From: Paeniglutamicibacter sp. Y32M11
GTDB lineage: Bacteria > Actinomycetota > Actinomycetes > Actinomycetales > Micrococcaceae
Assembly: GCF_019285735.1 (NCBI RefSeq)
Contig: NZ_CP079107.1
Coordinates: 3,410,001-3,474,000 of the forward strand
DNA length: 64,000 nt
Direction of reading: 5' to 3'
Shown here: in pieces, positions 17,551 through 26,723 of the stretch
How the letters are laid out: every line of letters starts with the position of its first letter
Numbering within the stretch: the first letter of the stretch is position 1
Translations under genes and position numbers: made by a program
Notes under the pieces: generated by a model
Told to the model about the DNA's origin: nothing
Database searches by the model: none
The model's input: the letters and a program-made list of their open reading frames with translations, nothing else

Positions 17551-18867
17551 ATGAATTCAACAATAGGACCGCCTTCATCGGCCCTACGTGTGACCAATGC
17601 CTTTAAGATTTTTGGGCGCAAACCGCAGGAAGCGTTGAAGGCATTAAAGGACGGTAAATCACGCAAAGATGTCGCCGCGTTGGGCACTGCGGCTGTCATT
17701 GATGCTTCCTTTGAGGTCAAGCCGGGCGAGATCTTTGTTGTCATGGGATTGTCGGGTTCGGGCAAATCAACCTTGATCCGTATGCTCAACGGTTTACTGC
17801 CCATGACCAGCGGCTCGGTCCACGTCGGCGACACCGACATCAGCAAGATCTCCGGCAAGCGCCTGCGTCAGGTGCGACAAAAGAGCGTTTCGATGGTCTT
17901 CCAGCATTTCGCCCTCCTACCGCACCGCACGGTGCTGGAGAATGCTGCCTACGCACTCGAGATCCAGGGCGTCGACAAAAAGAAGCGCACCGCGCAGGCC
18001 ACCAAAATGCTTGAAACCGTCGGACTGACCGGTTGGGGCGACAAATACCCCGGACAGCTCTCCGGCGGCATGCAGCAGCGCGTCGGGTTGGCCCGGGCAT
18101 TGTGCTCGGAAACCGACATCCTACTGATGGACGAAGCCTTCTCCGCGCTTGACCCATTGATCCGCCGCGACATGCAGGAGCAGCTCGCCTCCCTGCAAGC
18201 GGATCTGGGCAAAACAATCATTTTCATCACGCACGATTTGAACGAGGCAATGTTCCTCGGCGACCGCATCGCGGTGATGCGCGACGGTGAAATCGTCCAA
18301 ATCGGGACGCCCGATGAAATCCTCACCAACCCCGCCAATGAGTACGTGGCATCCTTCGTTCGCGATGTGGACCGCACTCGCGTACTGACGGCCGGAAGCG
18401 TCATGGAGAACCCGCGTGCCGTAGTCAGCATCAATGGCGGCGCACGCGCGGCCCTGCTGACCATGCGCGAACAGCAGACCTCAGGATCCTTCGTCATCGA
18501 CCGCCACCGCAACTTCCGCGGAATCGTCACCGATCGCGAGGTCATGGCGCTCATCGACCGGGGCGACTCAGACCTGACGGAAATTCTGACACGCGCCGAC
18601 GACGCCGTTTCCTCCGAAACTGCACTTAACGACCTCTTCGGTCGATCCGTGGAAAGCAACACTCCCCTGCCCGTCGTTGATGAGAAGGGCCGACTGGTCG
18701 GCGCGGTTGCACGCGCAACCCTGCTGGCAGCCCTGGGCAATGTCCCCTCAACGACCGACGCCATCCAAATCGTAGAACCCGGACAGAGTGCGGGAAACAA
18801 CGATGGCAGCCAACAACCGGCAATTTTCGCCCACGACCCCTCGGGTGAAAAGGGAGGCCTTCTCTAA
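17551..18867 (+). CDS. Glycine betaine/proline ABC transporter, ATP-binding subunit (ProV/OpuAA type)
   Basis: The 438-residue protein has the Walker A motif GLSGSGKST (about residues 66-74), the signature LSGGMQQRVGLARAL and the Walker B ILLMDEAFSALDP. A C-terminal CBS-like regulatory pair follows (about residues 285-400), as in ProV/OpuAA, where it senses ionic strength. A helical N-terminal extension of about 45 residues containing EALKALKDGKSRKDV is also typical. It drives uptake of compatible solutes at the inner membrane. The stop codon overlaps the ATG of the permease gene by one base, so the two are translationally coupled. Confidence 0.92.
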   Translation: MNSTIGPPSSALRVTNAFKIFGRKPQEALKALKDGKSRKDVAALGTAAVIDASFEVKPGEIFVVMGLSGSGKSTLIRMLNGLLPMTSGSVHVGDTDISKISGKRLRQVRQKSVSMVFQHFALLPHRTVLENAAYALEIQGVDKKKRTAQATKMLETVGLTGWGDKYPGQLSGGMQQRVGLARALCSETDILLMDEAFSALDPLIRRDMQEQLASLQADLGKTIIFITHDLNEAMFLGDRIAVMRDGEIVQIGTPDEILTNPANEYVASFVRDVDRTRVLTAGSVMENPRAVVSINGGARAALLTMREQQTSGSFVIDRHRNFRGIVTDREVMALIDRGDSDLTEILTRADDAVSSETALNDLFGRSVESNTPLPVVDEKGRLVGAVARATLLAALGNVPSTTDAIQIVEPGQSAGNNDGSQQPAIFAHDPSGEKGGLL

Positions 18868-19715
18868 TGGCTAACGACTTGTTTAGGATTCCCGTCGGCA
18901 AGTGGGCCGAAAGCGGCCTGGACTGGATCATCGAAAACCTCGGTGCCTTCTTCGACGGCGTTAAGGCCTTCTTTGCACAGTTCTACGCAGGACTCGATTG
19001 GGTCCTGACGACCCCACCATTCTGGGCCGTCATCGTCGTCCTGGCCGCTCTGGCCTTCTGGCTCAAGGGCTGGAAGCTAGCGCTGGGCAGCGCCGTCGGG
19101 TTCCTGGTGATTTACGGCATGAACCAGTGGGAAAATGCCATGCATACCTTGGCCTTGGTGCTCGTAGCATCCATGGTCGCCGTTATCATCTCCGTGCCGT
19201 TGGGTATTGCCGCAGCTAAATCCAGTGCGGTCTCCCGAGTCGTCAAACCCGTCATGGACTTCCTGCAGACCATGCCGGCGTTCGTCTACCTGATTCCGGC
19301 ATTGCTGCTGCTGGGCGTTGGCCCGGTCCCCGGCATTGTGGCAACGATCATCTTTGCTTTGGCCCCGGGCGCGCGCTTCACCGAGCTGGGCATCCGCTCC
19401 GTGGATAGCGAAGTGGTAGAGGCAGGGCAAGCATTCGGTGCCTCGCCCATGCGCATCCTGCGTCAGATTCAGATCCCGCTGGCCATGCCCACCATCATGG
19501 CCGGCATCAACCAGATCATCATGCTTTCACTCTCCATGGTTGTTATCGCCGGCATGGTCGGCGGCGGTGGTCTTGGCGGTGCCGTCTATGCGGCTCTGAC
19601 TGGCCTGAACACCCCGCTGGGCGTGGAATCAGGTCTCTCCGTCGTCATCCTGGCGATCTTCCTTGATCGCGTCACCGCTTCGCTGAGCAAGGTCAAGCAG
19701 CACTCCGCAGCGTAA
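18867..19715 (+). CDS. Glycine betaine/proline ABC transporter permease (ProW type)
   Basis: The 282-residue protein has a roughly 80-residue N-terminal region with amphipathic character followed by the BPD-type permease domain. The EAA-like loop is SEVVEAGQAFGASPMRILRQ, followed by IQIPLAMPTIMAGINQ. This layout is that of ProW/OpuAB, which forms the membrane channel with the preceding ATPase. It starts one base inside the ATPase stop codon. The substrate-binding lipoprotein follows after 54 bp. Confidence 0.92.
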   Translation: MANDLFRIPVGKWAESGLDWIIENLGAFFDGVKAFFAQFYAGLDWVLTTPPFWAVIVVLAALAFWLKGWKLALGSAVGFLVIYGMNQWENAMHTLALVLVASMVAVIISVPLGIAAAKSSAVSRVVKPVMDFLQTMPAFVYLIPALLLLGVGPVPGIVATIIFALAPGARFTELGIRSVDSEVVEAGQAFGASPMRILRQIQIPLAMPTIMAGINQIIMLSLSMVVIAGMVGGGGLGGAVYAALTGLNTPLGVESGLSVVILAIFLDRVTASLSKVKQHSAA

Positions 19716-19769
19716 CCATTCCCCCATTAGCGGCCCTGCAACTTGGGGCCGTCGAGAAAGGCACGAACC

Positions 19770-20669
19770 ATGAGGAAAAAACTCGCATCTCTGATCGCCG
19801 TGGCCGCAGCCTCGACGCTGGCACTGACCGCGTGTGGTTCCGGCGGCGGCGCTGCCGCCGGTCCGGACAACGGTGATAAGCAGGATGTCACCATCGGCGT
19901 CTTCGCCGGCTGGGACGAGGGTCTTGCCGTGTCCCACCTGTGGGAGCGAATTCTGGAAAAGAAGGGCTACGACGTGACGCTCACCAGCGCCGACGTCGCA
20001 CCGGTCTTCTCCGGGCTCTCCACCGGAGATTTCGACATGGCCATGGACGTTTGGCTTCCGGATACCCACGCCAAGCCGATGAAAACCTACGGCGACAAGA
20101 TCGTCAAGCTAGGCACCTGGAACGAGAATGCCAAGTTGACCGTCGCTGTTAATAAGGACGCCGACATCGATTCTCTGGACGAGCTTGCCGACAAGGCAGA
20201 CATGTTCGGCAACCGCATTGTGGGCATCGACCCGGGTGCCGGCCTGACCACGGCCATGAATGAACGTGCCATCCCACAATACGGACTGGAGAAAATGGAC
20301 TTCGTGACCTCGTCCACCCCGGCCATGCTGACCGAGTTGAAGAAGGCCGACACCGCCGGGGACAATATTCTGGTGACCCTGTGGCGTCCGCACTGGGCCT
20401 ACGACGCGTTTAACATCAAGGACCTCAAGGACCCCAAGGGCGCATTGGGCGCTGCCGAGAGCCTGAATACCTTCGGTAGCCTGACTTTCAAGGAAGACTT
20501 CCCCGCCCTCACCGGTTGGATGAACGATTTCGAGATGGACGAGGAGCACCTCTTCTCCTTGGAGAACGCCATGTTCGGCGCCGAGGAAACTCAGGACTAC
20601 GAGCCGATCGTTGACCAGTGGATCTCCGAGAACCAAGAATGGGTCGATTCGCTCACCGCAGCGAAGTAA
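19770..20669 (+). CDS. Glycine betaine-binding lipoprotein (ProX/OpuAC type)
   Basis: The 299-residue protein has a lipoprotein signal ending L-A-L-T-A-C (Cys 22) and an OpuAC-type binding domain. Aromatic residues likely to form the quaternary-ammonium cage are seen in FAGWDEGLA, VWLPDTH and LWRPHWAYDAF. It would deliver betaine or a similar solute to the preceding permease. The ATG at 19770 has GAGAAAGG upstream and gives a proper signal peptide, so an earlier ATG at 19743 is rejected. It is the last gene of the operon, followed by a nested-hairpin terminator. Confidence 0.92.
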   Translation: MRKKLASLIAVAAASTLALTACGSGGGAAAGPDNGDKQDVTIGVFAGWDEGLAVSHLWERILEKKGYDVTLTSADVAPVFSGLSTGDFDMAMDVWLPDTHAKPMKTYGDKIVKLGTWNENAKLTVAVNKDADIDSLDELADKADMFGNRIVGIDPGAGLTTAMNERAIPQYGLEKMDFVTSSTPAMLTELKKADTAGDNILVTLWRPHWAYDAFNIKDLKDPKGALGAAESLNTFGSLTFKEDFPALTGWMNDFEMDEEHLFSLENAMFGAEETQDYEPIVDQWISENQEWVDSLTAAK

Positions 20670-20687
20670 TCGAACACCATTCATCAA

Positions 20688-20757
20688 ACGGCCCGAGGAT
20701 TTTGCAGGGTCACCGGCACATCATGCGGTGACCCTCGAAATACTCGGGCCGTTTTTG
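20688..20757 (+). terminator. Nested-hairpin terminator of the betaine operon
   Basis: An outer stem ACGGCCCGAG/CTCGGGCCGT (20688-20697 and 20743-20752) encloses an inner stem AGGGTCACCG/CGGTGACCCT (20706-20715 and 20726-20735). TTTTTG follows. It starts 19 bp after the binding-protein stop codon. Confidence 0.92.
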
Positions 20758-21000
20758 TGCCCAGGGATCCCATCCACGGGTTGCCCACACCTTACGTCCT
20801 CGCCCATCACCCCAGAGTTGCCGGTGACATCAACTAGCTGGCCACGCCTGCGCGGCGAACGCTTGTGAGTGCTGTCCGGCGTCCGAGCCATGCTGAAGGG
20901 CCAACAGCATGGCGCGTCGATACGACCGTGATGGTGAGCGAACTGGGGTGGCGTCCCACCAGACGGCCCCTTTCGAGGATCCTTGCCCTGGAACCAAGAC

Positions 21001-21393
21001 CTAGTTCCAGTGGGCCATGACGCCAAGTACCTTGCTCAGGACAAATGCGGCGAGCAGGGACGCGGCCGTCCAATACAAAAAGCGCACATGCGAGCGCGGC
21101 TTTTCCAGCTGCCACGAACCGGTTTTGTCTTCGCGGTAGTAGACCAGCGCCGCACCCTCCGGAACGTGTGGGTGCTCGAGCACCAGAAGTTCGCTACGAA
21201 CCGTGCCGTCCGCAGTATGGAAGACCAGACATTCCTGCCCCTCGAGCACGGCAATCTGATAATCGGTGCTCTTCCATTCCGCATCGCGGCGGCGTTCGGC
21301 CACGGCAAAGGCATAGAATCCGGCCGCGGCGATGAGCGCCACCCACCCTATGAGGTTGAGTGCGGGCCCTAGGCTAATCAGCAGGTCTTGCAC
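21001..21393 (-). CDS. Small membrane protein, function unknown
   Basis: The 130-residue protein has one hydrophobic helix near each end (about residues 12-32 and 105-125). A soluble beta-rich middle between them (YQIAVLEGQECLVFHTADG, GAALVYYREDKTGSW) gives an SHOCT- or PH-like impression without a recognisable family. The start is an ATG at 21393. It is transcribed in the same direction as the RclA-like gene beyond it. No function can be proposed. Confidence 0.6.
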   Translation of the reverse strand: MQDLLISLGPALNLIGWVALIAAAGFYAFAVAERRRDAEWKSTDYQIAVLEGQECLVFHTADGTVRSELLVLEHPHVPEGAALVYYREDKTGSWQLEKPRSHVRFLYWTAASLLAAFVLSKVLGVMAHWN

Positions 21394-21457
21394 GTTTTCA
21401 TCTTATGGTCTGAATCCGCCCGGCACAGCATCAACGTCGTCGGGCGACCCAGCGGTA

Positions 21458-22834
21458 TCAGCGGGCGAATGACCCGAGGACCTCGTTCAGGGCCTCCGTC
21501 GAGGAAGGATGCGTGAAGATTGAGTCGCGCAGTGTGGTCGAGGTGACTCCCTGCCGCATGGCCAGTGCCACCAGGTTGATGACCTCCTGGGAATCCACAT
21601 GCACCAGGGCAGCACCAAGGATCAGGTCGGTCTGGGCATCGACGACAAATTTGATGATGCCCCGGGCATCTCCCACGATCTTGGGCCGAGGCATCGCGGC
21701 AATCTCCGAAACCTTCTTGACGGCGACCTTGATCGACAAACCTTGGGCGCGGGCATCCTGCTCGCTCAGTCCCACCCGGGCCAGTGGTGGCGTGGTGAAG
21801 GTGGTGTGGGGAACCGCGACACGGTCGGCCGTTGAGCGCTTGCCGGTGCCCAGGATCGCGTCGGCGACAATCCGGTTATCGTCTAGGGAAATATAGGTAA
21901 ATTGCGGTCCGCCGTTCACGTCTCCCAGGGCGTAGACCCCCTCGGCCGTGGTGGAGAGGTGATCGTCGACCGTGATGGCTCCGGATGCTGTGGTTTCGAT
22001 GCCCACGGCCGCTAGGTTCAGTTCAAGGGTGGCGGGCGTGCGCCCGAGGGCGATCAGCACCGCGTCGGCCTCGATGTCCTGGGGCCGTCCATCCTGCTCG
22101 TAGCGCACGCGAGCGGTGTGCGCATTCTGACTGATGCGCTGCACGCTAGCCCGAACCACTACCCGCACACCCGCGTCGCTTAGCGCAGCAAGGACCTCGG
22201 CTGCAACGTCTTCGTCCTCGTTCTTCAGCGCTCGTGGCCCGCGGTCAAGCACCGTGACTTTGGATCCGAAGTGCCCGAACATGGACGCGAATTCCAAACC
22301 GACCGGTCCGCCGCCGATCACGACCAGAGACTTGGGTAACGGTGCGTGTTGCAGCGTGGTGGAGTCGTGAATTCGACCGCCGACGCTCGCGCCCTCAAGG
22401 TCTGAGCTGGCGGGAATCGCACCGGTATTGATGATGATCCGCTTGGCCGCCAGTTCGAGTGTTTCGTCCCCGGCTTGGACGCGGATGCGGCGTGGGCCGA
22501 TGAAGCTAGCCCGACCGGTGATGGTCATGACCGAATCCAAGGTATCGAGCATGGAAAAATTCTTGGCTCGCATCATGGCGGTGAGTTTGTCCCGGCGCTC
22601 AACGGCGGTATCGAAGTACTCGGGGTCAAAACCGTGGCCAGCGTGATTCTCCGCGTCGTGGATCAAGATCTTGGTTGGAACACAGCCGATGTTGATGCAG
22701 GTGCCGCCATACATTTCCTGCGATGCTTCAACGATGGCAACTCGTTGTCCCGCACGGGCCAGAGTTCCGGCAAGCGTTTTGCCACCCTTCCCCCAGCCGA
22801 TGACGATAAGATCCAGATCATTTTCGTCTTCCAT
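21458..22834 (-). CDS. RclA/MerA-like pyridine nucleotide-disulfide oxidoreductase
   Basis: The 458-residue flavoenzyme has an FAD motif (DLIVIGWGKGGKTLAGTLA), the redox disulfide C46-x4-C51 in GGTCINIGCVPTK, and an NAD(P) motif LVVIGGGPVGLEFASMFGHF. The C-terminal dimerisation segment is IFTHPSSTEALNEVL. The W-G-K-G-G-K start and the lack of an N-terminal metal-binding domain point to the RclA/YkgC branch rather than mercuric reductase or lipoamide dehydrogenase. RclA protects E. coli from hypochlorous acid. The ATG at 22834 is placed directly before the FAD motif. No RclR-like regulator is adjacent. Confidence 0.85.
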   Translation of the reverse strand: MEDENDLDLIVIGWGKGGKTLAGTLARAGQRVAIVEASQEMYGGTCINIGCVPTKILIHDAENHAGHGFDPEYFDTAVERRDKLTAMMRAKNFSMLDTLDSVMTITGRASFIGPRRIRVQAGDETLELAAKRIIINTGAIPASSDLEGASVGGRIHDSTTLQHAPLPKSLVVIGGGPVGLEFASMFGHFGSKVTVLDRGPRALKNEDEDVAAEVLAALSDAGVRVVVRASVQRISQNAHTARVRYEQDGRPQDIEADAVLIALGRTPATLELNLAAVGIETTASGAITVDDHLSTTAEGVYALGDVNGGPQFTYISLDDNRIVADAILGTGKRSTADRVAVPHTTFTTPPLARVGLSEQDARAQGLSIKVAVKKVSEIAAMPRPKIVGDARGIIKFVVDAQTDLILGAALVHVDSQEVINLVALAMRQGVTSTTLRDSIFTHPSSTEALNEVLGSFAR

Positions 22835-23047
22835 CTTGGGGACATCCTTTATCTGTGGAAATAAGTTGTTGACCACCAACGAGTCTGTCCTGCCACGCGG
22901 TGCGCGGTCAAGAAAAGCTGGCACCGATCAAGAGGTGCACAAAGATCGTTCACCGTCGCGCAGGCATCCGAGGACTACAAATCCGCCATGCGGCAGATGG
23001 TTCAAGGTTCCTCATCCTGCCCGGGCGGGAGCCTTCATGCGGACACA

Positions 23048-23095
23048 AAAATGCGCGAGGTCCACGCCTACCTGAGGGCTAGATCTCGCGCATTT
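23048..23095 (-). terminator. Rho-independent terminator of the VOC-family gene
   Basis: On the minus strand AAATGCGCGAG (23085-23095) pairs with CTCGCGCATTT (23049-23059). The loop is imperfectly paired, and T residues run on to TTTTTG. It begins about 50 bp after the VOC stop codon. Confidence 0.75.
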
Positions 23096-23144
23096 CTCCC
23101 TACCGACGTGAGTTCTCTTTCACGGGCCAGGTCGGCGTCGCAGG

Positions 23145-23576
23145 TTAGTTGCCGGGCGCTCCGGCGCCGTCGATGTTGACCATCCAGTCAACGCCGAATT
23201 GGTCGGTGAGCATGCCAAACCAGTCGCCCCATGGGGCCTGCGCTAGTTCCTCGCCGATCTTGGCTCCTTCGCTGAGCTTTTCCCAGTACCCCGTCATCTC
23301 ATCCTTATCGTCGCCGCTGAGGGTGACGGAAATGGCGGTACCACCCTTCCACTCCATGGAGGCTGGGGTGTCTGCGGCCATCAGGTTCAAACCGTTTGGA
23401 GCACGCAGGTGCCCATGCATGATCTTGTTGTCGTCCTCGGCGTTGTCGGTTTTTGCGAACTCGAAGTCAGCAAAGGGCCGCAAATCCAACTCTCCGCCAA
23501 AAATCGACTGATAGAACTCCAGCGCCGGACGCGCAGTATCGCGGAAGCTGATGTATGGGTTGAGAATAGTGCCCAT
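23145..23576 (-). CDS. VOC-family protein (PhnB / 3-demethylubiquinone-like)
   Basis: The 143-residue protein has the PhnB-like layout: NPYISFRDTARPALEFYQSI, FGGELDLRPFADF, GLNLMAADTP, and the ending WGDWFGMLTDQFGVDWMVNI. Members are single-domain vicinal-oxygen-chelate folds of mostly unknown substrate, often stress-associated. The start is placed at the ATG at 23576 because GGAGA lies 6 nt before it; the ATG at 23588 would overlap that ribosome binding site. It is divergent from the MarR gene. Confidence 0.85.
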   Translation of the reverse strand: MGTILNPYISFRDTARPALEFYQSIFGGELDLRPFADFEFAKTDNAEDDNKIMHGHLRAPNGLNLMAADTPASMEWKGGTAISVTLSGDDKDEMTGYWEKLSEGAKIGEELAQAPWGDWFGMLTDQFGVDWMVNIDGAGAPGN

Positions 23577-23848
23577 GATGTTCTCCATCTATCGAATTGG
23601 CGGTGTGCAACAACTAGTCATTCTGCCCGTTACCTCGTGATCCGTGAAGACCTCCAGTCTCACTGTTTACGAAAAGTTCTCTCACCCAGCTGACGTGCAA
23701 CGATTAACTGTTGGTGAGTGCGTTTTGGCGGCTCGAGGGCTGTCGATTCGAACCTAGACGCTCCTTCGTACCTCCATGGCACCGCGATGAGGGCCAGCCG
23801 AGCGGCCCGGAGGACTATGAATCGTGACTTCGCATCTAAAATGGTTCC

Positions 23849-24352
23849 ATGACTTCCCCGTTCTCCGATTCCCGTGTCGGCCGAGGCCCGGCCGCCGAAC
23901 CCTCGGCACTCGAACCGCTGATCAATGATGTGGAAAAACAGTTCTCGATCATGGTCGTCAAGGCGCGCCAAGCCATTCGCCGTCGTGCCACCGCCATCCA
24001 TCCCGAGCTGCAACCCCTTGGCTACAAGGTACTTTCGATCCTTGCCAGCGAAGACGCCCAGCAACAGATCGTCCTGGCTGAGGAACTGCAGGTCGATAAG
24101 GCCACGATGAGCCGGATGATTAAGTGGCTTGAGTCCAAGGAGCTGGTGACTCGTGTCCCGGATCCCGACGATGGGCGGGCGATGTTGGTCAGCATCACCG
24201 ACAGGGCACGAGCAGGATATTTGGAATCCAGCGCCGAGTCACGTCGCCTCTTGCGCAACCGACTCGGGTCTTGGGAGCCGGCGGAAATCCAACGCTTCGT
24301 GGATCTACTCTCAAAGCTCAACGACAACGACGCAGTCACCCGGCAGCCCTAG
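23849..24352 (+). CDS. MarR-family transcriptional regulator
   Basis: The 167-residue protein has a MarR winged helix: PLGYKVLSILASEDAQQQ, then the recognition region LAEELQVDKATMSRMIKWLE and the wing RVPDPDDGRAMLVSITDRAR. An N-terminal extension of about 25 residues precedes it. MarR proteins typically repress nearby stress or efflux genes. The divergent VOC gene 272 bp away and the downstream OsmC gene are the obvious candidate targets, but no clear palindrome was seen in either gap. Confidence 0.9.
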   Translation: MTSPFSDSRVGRGPAAEPSALEPLINDVEKQFSIMVVKARQAIRRRATAIHPELQPLGYKVLSILASEDAQQQIVLAEELQVDKATMSRMIKWLESKELVTRVPDPDDGRAMLVSITDRARAGYLESSAESRRLLRNRLGSWEPAEIQRFVDLLSKLNDNDAVTRQP

Positions 24353-24749
24353 TCCGACCGACGGGCACAGATACTGCTTTTTATCCGGCACGTCAGTGCT
24401 CTGGCTCCCGCATCTTGCCGGAGAGAAGTTTTCGCCGGTAACCAACGGTTGATTCATTCGACATTTGCCGAGGAGGGGATTTCTCCCTGCTCAACCGGCC
24501 CTTATTTGAGTTACTTTCCGATCTGCTGTGAAGAATTGTTAAGCGCGGACGTTGCGCGCGCACCTCACTACCAGCAACACTCATAAACAGAATCACGAGC
24601 TCCCGTCATGCACGACCCTGGTCGGCGGGACCGCAACCCTCTGCGTCATAGCGGGGTGCGCCAGGTGACGATTCGACGCGGTCCAGGAGGAGTCGCGTAA
24701 GTATGGCGTCGTGCATGGCATGCGCCAGCCACGAAAGGATCCCTATCTC
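24353..24749. other. Intergenic region between the MarR and OsmC genes
   Basis: 397 bp with no supported coding frame and no strong hairpin. It presumably contains the OsmC promoter. Confidence 0.5.
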
Positions 24750-25295
24750 ATGTCCGAAACGTTGATCGACTCAACTCTCGAATCGGTTCGAGCCGAGAAG
24801 CTCACTGCCGCAGGTACCGCATGGGGCGAGCGCATCGCCGCAAACACTGCAAGTGCGGCCCTCACCTTCAAGACCAGCGGAATCTCCACCGGTTCGGTCT
24901 CCAGCGAAATCACGGCAGGTAAGCACCGCTTCATCGTTGATGAACCCGAGGCGCTGGCCGGAGACGATGCGGCAGCCAGTCCCGTGGAGTTCGCCCTCGG
25001 CGCCCTCATCTCCTGCCAGGTCGTTGTTTACCGTTTGTACGCTCATCAGTTGGGCATCACCATTGATTCGCTGGAGATTAATGCGGATGCCGATCTGGAC
25101 GTCCGTGGTCTCTTCGGCATCGAAAAAAGCGTTCGCCCCGGTTTTGGTGAGGTGCGTCTGCGCGTCACCATCAACGGACCGGAATCTCGCGAGCGCTACG
25201 AAGAACTCCAGTCGGCCGTTGACGCTCACTGCCCGGTACTGGACATCATCTCCAACCCGACTCCGGTGAGCATCGAGCTGGTGACCGCCAACTAG
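24750..25295 (+). CDS. OsmC-family peroxiredoxin-like protein
   Basis: The 181-residue protein has both OsmC/Ohr-type Cys positions: one in ALGALISCQVVVYRLYAHQ and one in VDAHCPVLDIISNP. The lead-in DEPEALAGDDAAASPVEF is also conserved. OsmC proteins reduce organic hydroperoxides, though this YhfA-like branch is less well characterised. The ATG at 24750 has GAAAGGAT just upstream and is preferred over an ATG at 24711. A long-stem hairpin separates it from the convergent AztD gene. Confidence 0.88.
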   Translation: MSETLIDSTLESVRAEKLTAAGTAWGERIAANTASAALTFKTSGISTGSVSSEITAGKHRFIVDEPEALAGDDAAASPVEFALGALISCQVVVYRLYAHQLGITIDSLEINADADLDVRGLFGIEKSVRPGFGEVRLRVTINGPESRERYEELQSAVDAHCPVLDIISNPTPVSIELVTAN

Positions 25296-25314
25296 AAGCG
25301 CTGCACACCAACGC

Positions 25315-25351
25315 TGGGTCGGCACCGCTCGTGGTTAGCGGTGCCGACCCA
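25315..25351. terminator. Bidirectional hairpin between the OsmC and AztD genes
   Basis: TGGGTCGGCACCGCT and AGCGGTGCCGACCCA are perfect 15-bp arms around a 7-nt loop, in the 74-bp gap between two convergent genes. No long T run is present on either side. Confidence 0.7.
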
Positions 25352-25369
25352 GACCATCACTTCGTCGGG

Positions 25370-26692
25370 CTATCCCTTAATGGAGGTGATCTCGTTGGGC
25401 ACCTTGGGCAGGAGCACGGAGTTGCTCACCTTGCCCGTGGCTAGATCTACGAAGTGCAGCTGGCTGGTGGCTGGCTCGGTGACGATGGCAGTATTACCCA
25501 AAACATGGAGGGCTGGGCGCGGCTGCTGCCAGTCGACGGGCTCTTCCCACGCACCCACCACAGGGATGTTATTGGTTTCCTTGCCGGTAGCTTCGTCATA
25601 GATATGCAGGGCGCCATCGGTGCCCAGCAGCAGCGCTTCTCCCACCAGGCTGCGGCCCAGTGAGCGGAACGAGTAGCTGTAGTCGATGTCCACGAGCTTT
25701 AGTTTGTTGCTCGCGGTATCTGTCAGCGAGAACGTTTGCGGACGTTCCAGCTCGGCGTCCTTCTCGGTCTTGTAATCTCCCAAAACTACCGAGGAGACCT
25801 CGCTTCCGGCTTGGTTGCCGATGCGTCCATAGGTATCCGGAGCATCAACCTTGGAGATGATCTCATCCTTGATGATTAAGATCCCGTCTTCGCAGCCGAC
25901 CACCACGGTTTCGTCCTTGGCTGTCGCTTCACCGTGTACTCCGGGGCACTGGCTGTTTTTTGCGACGGTTTTCCGTTCGTCCTTGGCATTCGGAGCCGAG
26001 AGCAACTTGATGGTGTTTCGGGAGTCGGCGTTGCCCTCGGTCGTCAGCAGTTTTCCGTCGGAAAGCTGGACCGCGACACCATGGTGCGCCTCCGGCGAGG
26101 AGACCACCTCCGCGTTCGGAAGTGCGGCATTGTCCAATTTGGCTGATTCGAAGATACTGATCTGGCCCGTTCCGTCATCAAAGAGCGCCGTGTGATCCGC
26201 ATGCGCGACGGCATGACCCGGCTTTTGCGCCGGGAAGATCAAGTCCGTCAGCGCTGGCGTGGAGGTGTAGTGGTGGGAATGGTCGCCGTGCTTTTCGGAC
26301 CAGGCCCCGGTGTCAAGCACCTGGAAACCGCCGGCGGTGGAAACCAGTGCACGTCGGCCATCGCCAGCAGGATTCACCCGATTAAAGCCAGCGAGGGCAA
26401 GGTCGGAGACGACTTCGCCATCGCGGGCATCCGCGACAAGCAGTCCTCCGTCGTAGGTGAGAACTAGGCGAGGTGTTGCCGCTCCAGCTTCGGCCACGGC
26501 GGCGCTGGGAGTTGTTGCGGAGGCGGCCGATGCCTCGGGGTTCGGCGCACCCTGATTGGTGGAGCCGGAGGCGCATCCGGCGAGCAGTGTGCCGGCAGCG
26601 ATCAGGGCAAGCGCGGAAGCGTTCCGGCTCCAGCGTCGGGTATTCCATGGCGCAAGGGTTGGGGTCGTGGCGGTAGTTTTTTCACGTGACAT
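25370..26692 (-). CDS. aztD: AztD-type zinc metallochaperone lipoprotein
   Basis: The 440-residue protein has a signal peptide ending L-L-A-G-C (Cys 40), a low-complexity Ala/Ser linker and a beta-propeller body. The His-rich segment KHGDHSHHYTS (about residue 135) and the Cys pair in NSQCPGVHG and VVGCEDG match AztD. AztD is the secreted chaperone that hands zinc to the AztC binding protein of the AztABC importer. No aztABC genes are in the window. A Zur-like box lies 18 bp before the ATG, which supports control by zinc starvation. Confidence 0.85.
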   Translation of the reverse strand: MSREKTTATTPTLAPWNTRRWSRNASALALIAAGTLLAGCASGSTNQGAPNPEASAASATTPSAAVAEAGAATPRLVLTYDGGLLVADARDGEVVSDLALAGFNRVNPAGDGRRALVSTAGGFQVLDTGAWSEKHGDHSHHYTSTPALTDLIFPAQKPGHAVAHADHTALFDDGTGQISIFESAKLDNAALPNAEVVSSPEAHHGVAVQLSDGKLLTTEGNADSRNTIKLLSAPNAKDERKTVAKNSQCPGVHGEATAKDETVVVGCEDGILIIKDEIISKVDAPDTYGRIGNQAGSEVSSVVLGDYKTEKDAELERPQTFSLTDTASNKLKLVDIDYSYSFRSLGRSLVGEALLLGTDGALHIYDEATGKETNNIPVVGAWEEPVDWQQPRPALHVLGNTAIVTEPATSQLHFVDLATGKVSNSVLLPKVPNEITSIKG

Positions 26693-26710
26693 GCCTATTA
26701 CCGTAATTTA

Positions 26711-26723
26711 AATGAGAATCATT
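26711..26723 (-). promoter_or_regulatory. Zur-like box upstream of aztD
   Basis: AATGAGAATCATT is a palindrome with half-site spacing matching the core of actinobacterial Zur boxes (TGAAAATCATTTTCA type). It lies 18 bp before the AztD start codon. Confidence 0.7.

Noticed and set aside
21458-22834. Mercuric reductase (merA)
   Set aside because: There is no N-terminal metal-binding domain, no C-terminal Cys pair and no mer genes; the motifs fit the RclA/YkgC branch better.
23740-23765. GATTCGAACC, which reads GGTTCGAATC on the minus strand like a tRNA T-loop
   Set aside because: The flanking bases do not form a T-stem and no acceptor, D or anticodon arms can be built around it.
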